A stretch of DNA of 64,000 nucleotides, taken from contig NC_061778.1 in the NCBI RefSeq assembly GCF_022458985.1, positions 1,815,501 to 1,879,500 of the forward strand, given 5' to 3'. The notes beneath the pieces were generated by a model. That model did not search any database and was not told where the DNA came from. It saw only the letters and a list, made by a program, of their open reading frames with translations. The position numbers and the translations under genes are program-made. This DNA is from Mugil cephalus. Its lineage: Eukaryota; Chordata; Actinopteri; Mugiliformes; Mugilidae. Of the stretch, positions 44,903 to 58,744 are shown piece by piece (the first letter of the stretch is position 1; each line of letters begins with the position of its first letter).

Positions 44903-47559
44903 GAAGACGACCATGTTTCCAGATTCTGCCCCTCCTGGAAACTTGTCATGTAAATGATGTTCCACCATTCCTTTGGGACAAACATGTTCAAAAACTATTT
45001 ATTCCAACCAAAGACAAACAGCTGACAATTAGTGCCAATTTCATTTTTTTTTTAAAACAAAACAAAATAAACTAAAAACGCACTCAAAACCATCCAGAAC
45101 CCCCCACACTACTTTAACAAGGTTAGCCTTTCAAAAAACAATGCCGGCACAAGCACAACTAAATAAAAAATATTAGAAAGACCAACAAGATGATTCCAAA
45201 CCAGCCCAAATAAAATTCAAAACCACCCAGCTGGGCGTTGAAGTGCCTGATCTCAGTCTTCTCAGTCTGATTTGAAACTGATCAGACCAGTCTGTCCTGA
45301 CAGAGGACGTGACATGAGGTGTTTTCAGTCTGATTGTGTTTTTATTGTGACTACTAGTGGTTCACTAGTGTCCATGTAAATGTAGTAAATGATTAATATT
45401 ACTGTCATAACTTATCAGGTGACTACTGATGTCAGAATGAAGGATGTCGTCCAACTGTTCAGCACGTCCACTAGATGCTCTATAGATGCTCTATAACAAC
45501 TGTGTAACAGTGGAGTGAGAGAGACACACTGGGTTAATTGAAGACAGAGACAGGTAGGACGAGACGCAGGGACAGACTAGCCGTCTGGCCGTCTGCCTGT
45601 CTGTCTGAATGGCAGATTAAATAGAAGTGAGTGACGGCGTCTGGGAACAGAAGGACGGAGAGACGGAGCGGTTTAGGTGGGTGGAGTAGGAAAGCGAATT
45701 AAAAGATGACGGGCTCATTTCCAGTCGTCTCTCTGAGTGACAGTGAGACGAGTGTTTGCTTTCACTTCCATTTCAACGCGTCACTCTACTGGTCGACATT
45801 CATCTCTCCACCTGGAGAAACACACTTAAACTGATGTGGACGCTGGGAAAACTAATCCAAAACATACTGTGTTTACTTTTATTTTCAGAATTTCCTTTGG
45901 AAATGTCTTGTACATTGTCTTTTTTTGTTCGTCCTGGGTTTCATAGCTCGTCCTCCTGATGACTTCCCCTCACTGTGTTTTGATCCATTGCTGAAGGAAA
46001 TGTTGCTGCGGTGCTATTTCATGATTTTCTCTGGAAATTAAGCCACTTTTTATAAAGTGATGACTTGTGATGCTTTATGTTTTCTGGAGGTGTGAAAATG
46101 AGCTTCATGCTGCAGCGGAATATTATGTGACTAAACAACTGCTGTCGCAATAACCAACAGCACGTCGGTCCTCATGGACATCCATCATAAAATGTCCAAT
46201 TTTACAGCAGAAATGACAACATGCACAGCTTAATACAAAGAAAACAAAATAGTTTATTTGTCTCTAAAGTTAATTTCTACATTCAAGATGACTGTACGAG
46301 TAGAACTCAACTGTTTAAATGATATGCAGAAATAAGGGTGTGGCTAATTTGAGTGACAGATGTGGATGTCGGAAAGATGAGCTTCAAAAAGACCTCATTT
46401 CCACAGTATCCTAGAAAAGACAAACTGACTCTAGAGTGGAATGTTGCTAAGTTCAGGTGGTGATAACCGTAGGAAAGTATTGATTTGGTTGTAATATACA
46501 ATATCACCACTAGATGTCAGTAAATGCTGTACACTGCACCTTTAAGTTCTCATATGAAAAACAACTTGTCTTAACTTTTAAAGTATAAACTAAGGTGAAC
46601 TCAGATTCAATAAACTGGTGTCCAACCCTTATTACAGAACCATTAACACAAAAGGAAACTGAAACTGTTTTACAGCTCTAATACATAGCCCTGTAAAACC
46701 GTATGTGAAGGTTTCCATTATTTCTGGTAAAGTCGTCCCCAGTAAACCGTTATCCCTTTTGCTTTTCAATTACCATCCATATAAACCACAACCATTGATC
46801 AGAAGTCCTCAAGCCCATCTGCATCTTTAAGTTGACTGTTTGGTTTTATAGTTTGTGTGATCATTGATTTTCAAGAGGATTAAAACACAGCAGGAGGTCT
46901 GAGAGGAAATATGAAGCCCTCTTTGGCAGGAGAGGCTCTTTTGATGTTTGTTTCAGGTGCTTTAAGTACAAAAAGTTTGAGAATGCTTCGAAATCCCACC
47001 AGAGGAGGATGAAAAGGGGACGGGGGTTGATATTGGAACGGGGAAAGAATGGGGATTCGCTGTTCGTCACTTCAGAGTGGAGACGGGTTGATTAAATATT
47101 CAGTTTGATATCAGATGAGTGTTTAACTCGCCTGACACTCATCCTGAATGAGCCACAGCTGCAGCGCTGCCGTATGGCACATGTTGTGACTGAGCAGAGA
47201 AAGGATATTTAAAAAGTTCCAAAGACACTCGACCCGCGGTAGAAGTGCCTCTCAGATAAAACGCCTCATATGAAATGAATACACATCACACATTATTTTA
47301 GATCAAAATGAGACCTGAATTAGATGAAATAAAAGCTCATGTAAGTGTGTAGTTGACAGGGTTGGTTTTAGTTCACACATCACTTTGCGTGTGTGAGAAA
47401 GAAACAGGTTTCGGATTTTTGTGCTTTTCTATAGAAACTGCATTAAATTTATGGGTTTTATCTCAGTATTTGAAGCTGAACGTTTGGTCTTTTCCACAGA
47501 GCCATTTGTTTCATCTGTACTGAAAGCCATCTCATTTTTATTTGTAGCACGACTGAAAG
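44903..47559. other. no recognised gene; one short repeat-like word
   Basis: At about 46495-46545 CACCACTAGATGTCAGTAAA and CACTGCACCTTTAA recall the end of a common short fish repeat. Nothing else was recognised. At 45473-45500 is a small tandem repeat (AGATGCTCTAT twice). Confidence 0.35.
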
Positions 47560-47715
47560 ACACCAAACCACATTCTGCCAGGAGACCTTGAGTCCTGCCA
47601 TTCATGTGGATGTTACTTTGACAAGTACCACCTACCTGAGCGGAACATGTCCAAACTGTATTCTCTATGGACTCGTTCAGCAGGATGACACTTCCTGCAA
47701 CAGAAATGGTTTTAG
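47560..47715 (+). mobile_element. Tc1-like transposase relic (central part)
   Basis: CATTCATGTGGATGTTACTT and TGACAAGTACCACCTACCTG, then CTCGTTCAGCAGGATGACAC, are the central stretch of the same Tc1-like family as 4.4 kb. The last part encodes VQQDDTSCNRNG, relic of the QQDNAPCH block that bears the second catalytic aspartate. Confidence 0.72.
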
Positions 47716-48920
47716 GAACACAAGTTTAAGGTTCTCTCTCTCTCTCTCTGGCCGTCATAAACGCTGCTGCTGACCCAGTAGAAGCAGTGGAAGGGTCAAA
47801 GAGGGATGCATACGATGCTGCAGACGTTCATGAAGCATTCTTCTCCACTTCAGTGAGGAATACACGTTTCTATTCCATATGCAGAGAGGAAGCCATGTTG
47901 GCATGTTTTAGCTTCTCAAGCAGTGAACATGAACAACTTGGGTTTTACTAAAAAAAGAAAAAAAAAAACATATTTCCCTGATTTATTTTGGGACTACAAC
48001 AGTATCTGGCATTTATTGAAAACAACACAGCCAAAGTAAGACGTCCTCTTCTCCCTGTGTGTGTAGAGAATTAAACTAAACTGCTTCAGGTATCTTTACA
48101 TAATATTTTAATGAGCACACTGATGTTATCATAAATATTAATTTGGCAAAAAAGGACATGTTCCAGCCTCCTCTAACATGCATGAATCAAACAGAGCCAG
48201 AGAATGACGCTCAGCTGCAGAACACTCAGAGAAGAGAAGAGAAGTGGGGGACTGTGGGAGGTTTGGTGTGGAGTAATGAGAACACAGCACGCTGCGATCC
48301 TCTGCAGATCATTGTGCACATTCTTAACTGATAGGATTTGTAGCATGCACTGATAACTTACTGTTGGTATTGAGTCTAATCTTAATTAAACATTACATTA
48401 TTTCAGGCGGAGCAGATTAGGATTTTGTGTTCATCGGTTATTTTATTCACCATCAGCAGCTCATCCACGACTGCCACATGACGTCTTTATCTGTTTATAC
48501 TCATAAAGCTGGAAAATGGAGTAACATTGCCCTTATTTCACTTTTTGTTGTTAAAAATGGTCATGATGATAACCACAATAACTGAATTATGTTCAACCTT
48601 AGATTTGTCTGCCAGTTTATTTCACCTTAAATCTCCTCATTGGAGCTGTTTAATGAACAGAAATGTCCCTCTCACTTTGACTCAACCTGCTCACGTAACT
48701 TCTGCGAATGTGGTGTCTCCTTCTTCGTTTAACATCACAGCAATGCTCATATTCTGCTCTGCACAATTTATGAGAAGATGATGACAATCATGGCTGAATT
48801 AGTATTTCTCTAAAAGGAATGAGTCAGGGTTAAGTTGTTGTTCAGTGAGTTGCTGCTTATCTTCTTTTTATTAATTCAACTGTCATCAAGTGATTCACCC
48901 TGGATTTCCTGAAACAATGT

Positions 48921-48922
<2 letters not shown>
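47716..48922. other. no recognisable gene or repeat
   Basis: CT repeats at about 47734-47750 and an A run at 47953-47969. Nothing else was recognised. Confidence 0.4.
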
Positions 48923-48998
<76 letters not shown>

Positions 48999-48999
48999 G
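48923..48999. repeat. Long (AT)n microsatellite
   Basis: About 70 bp of nearly perfect AT repeat, able to extrude as a cruciform. A second, shorter, AT block lies at 49136-49176. Confidence 0.95.
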
Positions 49000-49135
49000 T
49001 TTAACAGGAAACCTTTTGAATGTCAGTATATATATTGAGTCTCCGCCCCTTCAGCATTTTATTTTATTGAATTTAACTTTGGTAGAACTACGGTTATTAA
49101 ACCTGATACAGTCTGTAAATATTTTTGTATTTTTA

Positions 49136-49176
49136 TAATATATATATATATATATGTACATATATATATATATATT
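49136..49176. repeat. (AT)n microsatellite, interrupted
   Basis: Two AT blocks around a central GTAC, itself palindromic. Confidence 0.9.
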
Positions 49177-49224
49177 GTATTTTTGTAATATGTTCACTCT
49201 ATATTCATACTGTTTTCAATCTTT

Positions 49225-49335
49225 ACCTTATTCTGATTTGTATCTAACTAATATTTCTGCTCCATCTTCTCCTGCTGCTGTGACATAAAGATTTCTCCAG
49301 AGGAATCAATAAAGTTTCATCTTATCTCTCTTATC
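49225..49335 (+). mobile_element. LINE 3' tail (RTE-like)
   Basis: AAGATTTCTCCAGAGGAATC followed by AATAAAGTTTCATCTTATCT matches the terminal AATTTCCCC-GGGATCAATAAAGT-ATCT end of a common fish LINE. Nothing upstream is identifiable. Confidence 0.6.
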
Positions 49336-51464
49336 ATCCTCATCTAACTGTGCTCCCACTGAACGAACCTGACCCAGGGAGGCTTGACCTTACGGATGTG
49401 TTGCTGTGGCAACTAATCCAACAAGCATTTCGAGGAGTTAATAGATTCGAGAATATGCCAAATCGACAATAAGTTGATCCAGTTGAAGCGTTACATGGGG
49501 GAGTACAGGCCCCACAGGGACCACTTACACAATGGGACTGAATCTCTAAGAGTTTTAAAATGTGCCTTGTTATCGTCACTTTAATTTTCTTTCTGCCTCC
49601 TCCTCTGACCAGTTATGAATGTGCTATGGTGGAATGACCATTGCATACAGCAACATGGACACCACATGACCAGAGTATCTGTGACTCTAACTTCACTGCA
49701 TAGCCTGTTAAAGACCCATGACTGGGTAGTGGAAACATCATCGCAGACAAATATAGAAAATGAGAATTTAAAGGAGAGCCAGAGGACGCTGAGGTGAGAC
49801 AAAGTCCCAGAGTTGATTGAATCATATTTTAGTGTCTCAGAAAGACACATTGATCTATTCTCAGCAGGTTTTCAGCTGGGGGTCGTGCACAAAGCACCCC
49901 AGGGAGTACCTCTTCGGATGCAAATTATGCTACTTGTACTTCTTCTCACAGCAATGAGCGAGAGTGGAGCTTTTTCAGATATTCTCCAGTGAAACGAGGC
50001 CAAAGAAAACCTGCATTCAGAATACATTCTTCCAGTCAGCTTTCACTTGTTCAGGGAAAAACCGACTGTACGTTTTTCTCTTTTTCCTGCAAATACCATC
50101 TTTTTACCAAATACTCCCAAAATATAAACAATAAAATAAATCCAGAGTTACAAGTTATGTTATGTGCATTCCTCCCAGAAAAATAACCAGCTCCAAAGAA
50201 TCATTGAACTCCAAGTACAGTTCTCAAGGTCTAGATCTAAACTCTTGATGTGCTGGTTTCTCTCTGGTTGGAATAAATCCATTCTCTCTGAGCATGTCTG
50301 CTCCACGTGGGGTAAACATCGACAGAAACATGGAGGTAGAAAAACAACCAGTGTTTTATAAAATATGAACCATGCTGGAATCAATGTGGACAGCAGTGTC
50401 CCTCATCTTCCTCTGATAAATGAATCCTGCACCGTCAATAAACACACTTCTCCTCTCATATTTCTGGAAAATCCTGCTTTAATAGACGGAGTCTAAATAT
50501 TCTGATTCTCAGTCTCAATAATATCTTGATTGAATCATGTCATGTGGATGGAAAAGGACATAGCGTTGTGGTTCCTTAGGTTGGTTAGTTCCTGGTTGCC
50601 TCCTGCATGGTGGATCAACATGGAGCCCACTGACCTTTACACACAAATATACACAGAATGATGTCTAACACATTGAAACGGACGTCACTCACTAATCTGT
50701 AGCTGCTGTGTTGAACTGTGAAATGCACAAAACGCAAACACGCATGGATGCACCCGGTATCTATCCATCACTGCGGTGTTTGGGCTCGTTCTGCAGATGG
50801 CAAAATGTCGGCCTATAAATAGAAAGACATGGGTGACAGGACAGAGCAGAAACAACAATTACACTTCCGTCCATTTCTCCGTTTGTCATTCTTTAGTGTC
50901 TGTGTGCGGTAAATATAAGAGTTAGCGCTCAGCCATGCTAAAGCAGCGTCTGCGTGTGCGAGTCTTGTTATCTGAGTCATATATAGATTTGATTCCTCGC
51001 AGTCTCTGGTGTCACGTTCTATTCACCACGAGAATCAAATACTGTATGTTGGAGGGGAGTTGGACCTACTGTGGCACTCTGACACATGACACACTATAAT
51101 TGTGTTCTGAATTAGATTTAAGAGCACAAACACAGAGCCTTTCTGCTCCCGACTCTCAGTCCCTGCCTGTCTGATTGTACTTGAATGCACCACAGAAATG
51201 GTTTTTATTTTCTGTCCCAGCTCAAGTAAAACCAGATTGATCTTTAGCTCCTTTTATTTGTTTGTCTGTCCATCACAGAACCACTGACATTTACACTTGT
51301 CTCCCGATCCTCCCTGGAATAAAGAGGTCAATGGTTTATCTCTTCATCTTTCTTCATCCTCCTCTCCATCTGAAGTTTCCACAGAGAGATTCACTCGACA
51401 ATATCTGCATCAGGTTTCAGCTGCTTTGACCAGCACAAACATTTTCATGGTTTCCAAAATAGTT
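49336..51464. other. no recognisable gene
   Basis: The region 49580-49850 is open in three frames on both strands (60-90 codons). None has a known motif. Confidence 0.4.
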
Positions 51465-51600
51465 TAATCTTTGGAATGAATAGCGGTTGCTACATCTGGG
51501 TGACATGGACAGACTTTAATCATCCACAATGGAAACTGAGCGGTCACAAGTAGCATAGCTGCACAGAAATAAATAAATAAACACGAGTAAAAAGAACGAT
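51465..51600 (-). mobile_element. LINE 3' tail (RTE-like)
   Basis: The minus strand gives GTGACCGCTCAGTTTCCATT then GTGGATGATTAAAGTCTGTC, the same tail type as at 49.2 kb in decayed form (ATTAAAG in place of AATAAAG). Confidence 0.5.
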
Positions 51601-53469
51601 AAAATATAATGAAATAAACAAGATTAAAATAAAAATTAAAATACAAGTGAGATCAAAACAAATAAAAATAGTATAACTAAAGAATATACACAAGTGGCAT
51701 ATGGACAAATGTACAAGAAATAGAAGACAGAAGAATATATCATATATACATGGGAAAAGTATGCATTAACATGAATAACATGGAGTTATCTGTTGTAGGA
51801 AGGAGAGAGTAGGGTATGAAAAAAGGTAAATGAAATGAGTAATGAAGTGTTTCCAAACTACTGAAACCAGAAATGTCAAATGTTCAGACACTCGGTCTGC
51901 GTTTAATTAGAAGTGTGAAGTTATTTCAGGGAATTTAAAAATAGAGGCCGGCGTATCTTGTTTGTCCTTCACACGGGTCTTCTGTTCTTCCTGCAGGTGG
52001 TATTCCTCCCTCACTCTCACCGGACCAGTCCGAGTCATTTATAACCAGTATGAACCACGGGGCCGTTGGCAGAATGAGGCAAGGTGGACATGGAGGTGTA
52101 GCGGATGGATGTGAAGAGACCAGAGCCGTTATTTGACAGCCACAGCAGTTGTCAGTTGCAGATGTTTAAGTTATAAAACTTAAAGCCTCATTATCTGGTT
52201 CATCTCTCTCAGAAACATGGAAACGATTTTGCAGAAATTGCTGTCACACAAATGAATGGTGGCATTTCATGCAAACACGTCCTTTTCATGGATTTTCAAG
52301 AGCAGGAAAAAGCACAAGTCAAACTCAGCTCCCTCAAGTTTCCCAGCCTGCATCGCGTTAAGACGCTGGGGTAACACTAGTAAAGTAATCACTCTGTCAT
52401 AGTTCATTGTTGGCCGATGTGATTTACAACAGGGAACCCAGCAGGAAACACATGAAACAGCTAATCAGTCACCTCCATAGCACTGGACATCCTCTCTATC
52501 ACCTGCAACCTTTCCCACCTGGGATCCACCTTGTTCCTTTGTTTCAAGTAACTACAGCTTCATTTAGAAACACAGGAGCCACATGATACCAGAACACTCA
52601 GCACTGGAAGGATTCAACTTTTACCAACTGGGAGTGGAAAACTGGACTTTTATTTCATATTCACACCTTGGATTTTATTAAGCTAATTAATGCTAAAGCT
52701 AACATGCCTCCACCATTTAAACTGCTGCCCTTGGACTTCTCGATGTGCTGAAGTGCTGCTGTGAGACAAACATTTGGCTGAACTCTGGTGAGACAAAGAC
52801 AATGTCATGAGTGTATGTTAATATGGGAAGACTGATGAGGAGGATGAGGATGATGCCTGTTTGCTAAACAGGTCAAACTTGTCATGGATGGAGATAATTT
52901 AGATGGATGGTGAGCTACCCTTTAAAAGAGACCTGAACTGAGGGGAAGACTCGGCCCACTCCTTGGCAGACCTCAGGCCTAACAGCTTAATGCCTTTTTC
53001 CCCAATGGCGTGGTAGGATTTACCTAATTAACCCGAGACTTTGAATTTAAAGATGCACTGACAGGAATTGCATAGACCCACTACTAGTAGAACTTTGTGT
53101 TACTGTTGTGTTTTATTATTTTTATTGTTTTTCTTGAAGTCTTTCAAGTATTTTAGTTGTATGTATGTTTGTATACTCAATGTAATGCCGGTCACATCCA
53201 TTCTCCAAGGGTCGAACCTCATACTAGCTCTAGTCTACATTATCCTAATACTGATGGTAACCTAACATTATATTTTAACTCGTATCTATTGTGCATTATA
53301 TATTATTCTCTCAAAGTACTACACTGGACCAAGTTACACTTGTATTTGCTATGAAACAGGTTTATTTCTAACCTTGTGTTCGTTGCATGTTTTGCAGCAT
53401 CAACCCTCCTTTTTTCTTTCTACACACATAGAATCTGTGCCACACATTTTGTTTTTAATGATTAAAAAT
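51601..53469. other. no recognisable gene or repeat
   Basis: AT-rich unique-looking sequence with no frame of note. Confidence 0.45.
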
Positions 53470-54260
53470 ACAAACTTAAATACAATTAGAAATCACGTGG
53501 AAGAAGTGGAGAGCAGGTGAGGCCGTCCGGCAACGCAGAGCCAGATTTGGTAGCCAAACAACAACCCAGTAGGAGGGAGAATCTGGTGGACGAGGAGGCG
53601 CGAGCTTCAGTGGAGGAAGAAGAAACCCGCAGAGCAGCGGCCATGTGGTGGCAACATGTCTGCATGAAGAGGGGACAGGAGATGGTGAAGGATTGTTGGG
53701 TGAACGGGTGGAAGACCAGATGCATGCCAGTGCTGTCAGGGATTCTCCAGTCTCTCGCTGAGGAAAGCCTACGGGACACGTGGCAAAATCGGTGCAAACA
53801 GAAGAGCCATCAGCAGAGAAGGCTTCCAGATGGCTCTGGATGGAGAGGGGGGAGCAGTCAGGGGGGGAGGCAGCAGACGGCCACTTGGACACAAGCCGAG
53901 GTTTGACTGTTGTAAGACCCGAAACACCCAGTGACCCCAGGACACGACACTGATCATGTGTCGAAGCTGTCATGTAAACCATCCAGAGCCTGAACCTGAA
54001 GCTGGGACTGAAACCTGCACCAGTCCCACTCCTCCCTCTACAAACGCAGCGCTGAAGTGAGACGAGTCGTCCCACATTTCATCCGACAAACTGACAGCGT
54101 CAATCTCGCCTCCGCGTTGACAGGAGGAAGACGGCGTCCCGTCACTCCAGAGGATGACGCTTCATCTGTTTTCCTTCGTCTGAGGAGGAACGCCGCCTCT
54201 GAAAGTTCACAACCACTTTGGGTTTGGGTTTTTTCCCTCCTCTCTCTGACAGCTGATATT
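53470..54260. other. CpG-rich block with overlapping long frames
   Basis: A GC- and CpG-rich stretch in an AT-rich setting. The minus strand is open for 199 codons (53476-54075) and the plus strand for 129 codons (53517-53906). The plus product is charged, with EEARASVEEEETRRAAAMWW and two further Trp-Gln/Trp-Val segments, and looks more protein-like than the Ser/Pro-rich minus product. Neither is recognised. Possible readings are a CpG-island promoter, an exon, a decayed retroelement or a processed pseudogene. The length of the open frames is partly a by-product of high GC. Confidence 0.35.
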
Positions 54261-55894
54261 TCTTTTCAGGTAGTTCCTGTGTAGCAGATGCTGCTCCTTT
54301 GGTGAATGTTAAGTAGCTCTTTATAAATACCAAAAGATGAGACAGGTCGACTAGTGAGCGCTTCCCACGCTGCAGAGAGAAGACGTGTAGACGTGTTGAT
54401 GTACAGCGAGCAGAAACAACTCACAACCAGGTTTTTCTTCCTCTCTATCACCTTTAACCTCCTTCACTCTCACTTTGCTTCTGCTCGTCTTCCGTTGCCG
54501 TCTGTCTCGGAGTTGTTTCTCTCCTCTAACACACCACACATACAGCCTAGAATGCGTCTGACCCCATGGTCTCATCCCTCGGCTGTGTTTGTCTCTGTTT
54601 ACTCCCTGTGTTTGTTTTCTGTTTGGTTTTCCGAGCTTGGCCTGTTTTCCTAAATTGTGCTAGAAAAAGTTAAAAGATGTTCATGCTCATTTTGAAGTCT
54701 GGAGTGGAAGGTCCCATGAGTGGAGCACTATGAGCACATGGAACAGCACACTTAGAATGCTTTTCATGGGCTGTTGTGATAACTTTGCACTTGTGTGCAC
54801 GTTGGATGAACACATTTGGTGACTGTGTTGACAGAGTCTGAAGCTGTGGGGATGAAAACAAACCGGCAGCTGTTAATTCAAGGACAAGCTCTGCAAATGT
54901 TGTAAAGAACTTAAGTGTGGATCATTTCCAGACTCACATTTGACTCATTCCAGTTTTCTTACTGCTCCAAAAAGGATACCATTTCCTCTGCATTACACCT
55001 GAGCCTATTATTGCTAATACTGTGTCGTATGACTTGCTTTTAAGAAGAGAGCTGAGGAAGCTATAAGCCAAATAAACTGCTATAGAATAACTATCATTCT
55101 GTCACTGGAAGCTATTTGCTAATGTGCTTTGGCTAAAGCAGCTGCTGCTATGATTACATTTGACAACATCTTTTGTTCCATCACAGGAAACGTCTCCATA
55201 CAGCGAGTCAGAATCCTGCATCATGCATGTTTAATAATGCTGTAAATTTGGGCTTTTTAACATGGGGTCTGTGGGGACCGCTTGGTTTAAACACAGTTCA
55301 GGGTGGAACAATCAGGTGGTCAGACTGCAAGAGTGACGTCGTTCTAGAGCTGCATCTTGATGAAGATGAAGGTGGATCCTGGAACCTGGAGGAGAAGAAG
55401 ATAAAGTTGTCAGTCAGCTGAAGGGTGAAGACTTTTTGGGATGTCCGTGGAGAGGTTGAGGAATGACGGTGGCTTTAAAGGAAGGGAGCGAGGGAAAGAT
55501 TGGCAGGAAAATAGTTGATTGGATTAAAGTAGAAACTGAAACTGATTTTATCAGTGTGGGAAAATGGAACAGATGAGATAATAGAGCAGCAGCCCACATT
55601 TACCAGAGGAGAACAGATCGTTCTTATTGAACCTGAGAACTAAGCGCCATTGATTGCTGGATTCAGGACCATGGACTGGCCGTCCTGCTTCTCAGACCGT
55701 TACTAAATGTAAAGTCTTTTTCAATGTTGCTCTTATAACTTTCAGATAAAATAAAAAGAGCTCACTATTCTTCTTCACTAGAACAATAAATGATGGGAGT
55801 GGTCTTTAAAATTAGTGGTTCCTAAGAAATGCACCATCGTCAGTGTTTCAGATTTTATTTAGTAAACAAAAGATGCTTTTACCTCTCAATGCAA

Positions 55895-55926
<32 letters not shown>

Positions 55927-56836
55927 AGTTGTGGTTGATGGCTGCTGCAGTTTTTTGATTTTTTTGACTTCTCTGCTTCGTGCTTTCTTATGATCGACTA
56001 CACTGGCATAAGCAATCTGGGTGGTGATGGCAGTTTTTGAACAGCTTTTTCTGAACAGCAGGAGAAATAAACTGAGCTTGTGACTTGGACGACTTGGAAG
56101 CAAAGGGTCAGTTCAGCTTCTGTTTCGTCCAAACTGTTGACGGCAGCAACTTTTAATGAACAGTCTAAAGGTCAAAACACTGAAGAATGTCATCAGTCGG
56201 TGATTAAAGCAGAACACGAGATTAAATCAGCAGTTATTGCAAAGCCAAGATGTTATTTATTGTCAAACATATATAGCAGATGCAGAACATAGTGGGCGAG
56301 CTAATGGAACCCTTCACTAACAACTTCATTTATACTAATCAGCAGTGGACGTTGGAAGTGCAGTATGAAAACTAACGCCAGCGTTTAAACTGAGACTACA
56401 GCATCATCAACATCATTTTCAGGCCCATTGATCTGAGTCTGATCCTGACTCTTTGCTGGAATAAACAGCTTGAAAGGCCCAAAAACTTCAAAAAACAAAA
56501 TGTGAATGCATCAAAGAGGAGCTCGGTGGGTTCATATGATACGAGCCTGGCACTGTATATTTGGATCCGTGGGATAACATCTCTTCTGTTTTCCTTGCGT
56601 CATTCGTGCCTGACGGTCCGTTGTGTAAAATGTCAAATCTTTCTGCTTTCAAGTGAGTTTTTTGTTTGTTTGTTTGTTTTTTGTCTGGACTCTGCAAACA
56701 TGACTCAAAAAAGCTATTAAACCCTGTCAGCTTGTTGAGAAAAGAGGGGACTAAGCTCTCCACAGGCAACGCATTTATATTTAAGTCATCAGTACTTCTA
56801 GTGTCAATACCAACTCATTTTGATCCCTCAGGGGTA
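54261..56836. other. no recognisable gene; GT microsatellite
   Basis: A (GT)n tract of about 30 bp lies at 55897-55926. Nothing else was recognised. Confidence 0.45.
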
Positions 56837-57715
56837 GGGATGGGTACCAATACACTGAACCACAACGGTGCTGATTCTAACTGCAGTAACCAGACTGATC
56901 TCAGTGCTTTGTTTGGTACAAGTGAGTTTTTAATTAGCTGCAACAACAGAGGTAACACCTGGAATCAGGTTCAACATCTGACTACACGTAGCATGTTATT
57001 AAAAGATCAGAAATGTAGCGTCTCTGATGCCTGACAGACCCCACAACACTGGTTTATGGGGATCATGATGACGTTTATTTCATATTGCTTCATTTATTTC
57101 GTAGCTTTGTTTATATTATTTAAATGATTTAAATGTCACAAAATGCCTAAAAAATAAAAAGACACCATTTTTGGACAAAGTTTGTATGTTTTCATTCTAT
57201 AACCTCCTGAGACCCGGCGTCCTCATATGGGGATATTATGTTTTAGGTTTGTTGCAGCTTATTCTGCTTCATTTAAACCTGTTCTCCTCATAAGGATACA
57301 CCTTTATCTGCTATGTACTGGTAGCAAAGGGTCAAGAAACTTGTTTATTTATACATATTAAATTTTATAGTTTGATTTGACTCGTACACATTTGAGGACG
57401 TTGGGATTTCATCATTTCCAATTCTGTTTTGCATTAAAATAAACTGTTTTATATTTTCGTTCACATTGGGAACTTAAATTGTAATATACAGTGAAATAAT
57501 CCTTGTGTCGACATGATTTATTTCAAAGACTACTTCCAGTTTAAAGATGATGCTTATTTTTTGTATTCTTTTGGTCCTACTAATCCCAAATATCTGAAGA
57601 TCTTAATCTCATGTTAATGAAATTAAGAGGCATTCCAAACAAATTTTTTGGGTCTCTTTTCAAAAGTAGCGGTTTGGCTCCGGTATCAGATAAAAACCTG
57701 AACCGTAACCATCCA
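56837..57715. mobile_element. Possible outer DNA element (GGGATGGGTACC ends)
   Basis: The left end AGGGATGGGTACCAATACAC and the right end, inverted, TATGGATGGTTACGGTTC are alike, and the start word is known from a common teleost repeat. The interior stretch AAATGTCACAAAATGCCTAA (about 57130) is also found inverted at about 61860-61890 beside another GGATGGGTATCC start (61645). The element appears to be interrupted at 57199-57650 by the inverted-end repeat described next. Ends are approximate. Confidence 0.45.
57199..57650 (-). mobile_element. Inverted-end repeat, uninterrupted copy
   Basis: Minus-strand relative of 10512-11350. It starts AACCTCCTGAGACCCGGCGT and runs through GTTTGTTGCAGCTTATTCTG, CTTCCAGTTTAAAGATGATG and TAATCCCAAATATCTGAAG to ATTCCAAACAAA. 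It has no LTR at the point where the other copy has one. Confidence 0.65.
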
Positions 57716-58744
57716 TACTCAAGAAGACAGAGAAAATGCACAAATTCTTATGTTCTGAAATCTCAGTGTTTTAAAAACTCATGGGAGTGTAACTCTCCAC
57801 AAGTCCTTAAACCACAAAGTCCTCCTGACTTCTTCCCACAATCTGCCTCATAGCGGATTCATGTCATCTCGTATTCATGTCTCTGCCCCTCTCTGCGATT
57901 GTTCCTGTCGCTTTCCTCGGCCTAGTTTAGGACATAGACGACATTCTGTGGCAGTTCTGCTTCAGCTGAACCAAAACCGACACTTCTCTGATCATATTTT
58001 TAAAGTCGAGACTCCCTCCAGGACTGGATGACACAGTAGGCTGGTCGAACGTTTCAGAGACTGAGAGAGAATCTGTTTGAGTTTTAATTGTACTCAGCTC
58101 TCAGGCATGTTTTTTTTGTTTTGTTTTGTTAAACTAATAGTTTAGAGTGTTTCCATATTTCCTCTAACTTTGTCACGTTCAGATTGTCACAAATGTCTGA
58201 GTTTATTAATGAGATGATAGGAATGATGTGTAATAACCCTTGGACCAAACAGAAAAACTCGTTTTCAGGGTTTGTTAAATTAGTAAAACGAAAGCTTCAG
58301 GCGCTTCTTGTATCCCTGACACTGTAAGTTTGAGTCTGCCTGTTAGCATTAGTTTTACTTCGTCACTCTTCCCCCAGACTCTCCCTCCCTCTTCTCCTCC
58401 CCGTCATACTCTGCCGTGGCCCGGTCTGACAAAACCTCTTTTTGACTTTTCAGATTGGAGCTGGAGAAAGAAGACAGTTAGTTCTGTGGGAATACGCTGT
58501 TGATCTCAAAGCCTCACCAGGAACGTTCAAGTGGAAAGAGAAGAAACCTGGGGAAATTCAAGTTCAGACATGGAGTGGCGTGCACGTATCTCCTGCTTGA
58601 CCTCCTGTCTGGAGGTGACCTGCAGTGACTGGAGTGTCTCCCTCTGACTCCCAGTTACTGAGTCTTCACCTATGTACTGAACGCAGTTTAAAGAGAGGCA
58701 TGCACAAAGTTAGAAGACAAGCCTTAAGATTAAAAGTCCCATCT
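57716..58744. other. no recognisable gene or repeat
   Basis: A TTTTTGACTTTTCAG polypyrimidine-AG lies at about 58440-58453, but no open frame of note follows. Confidence 0.4.
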
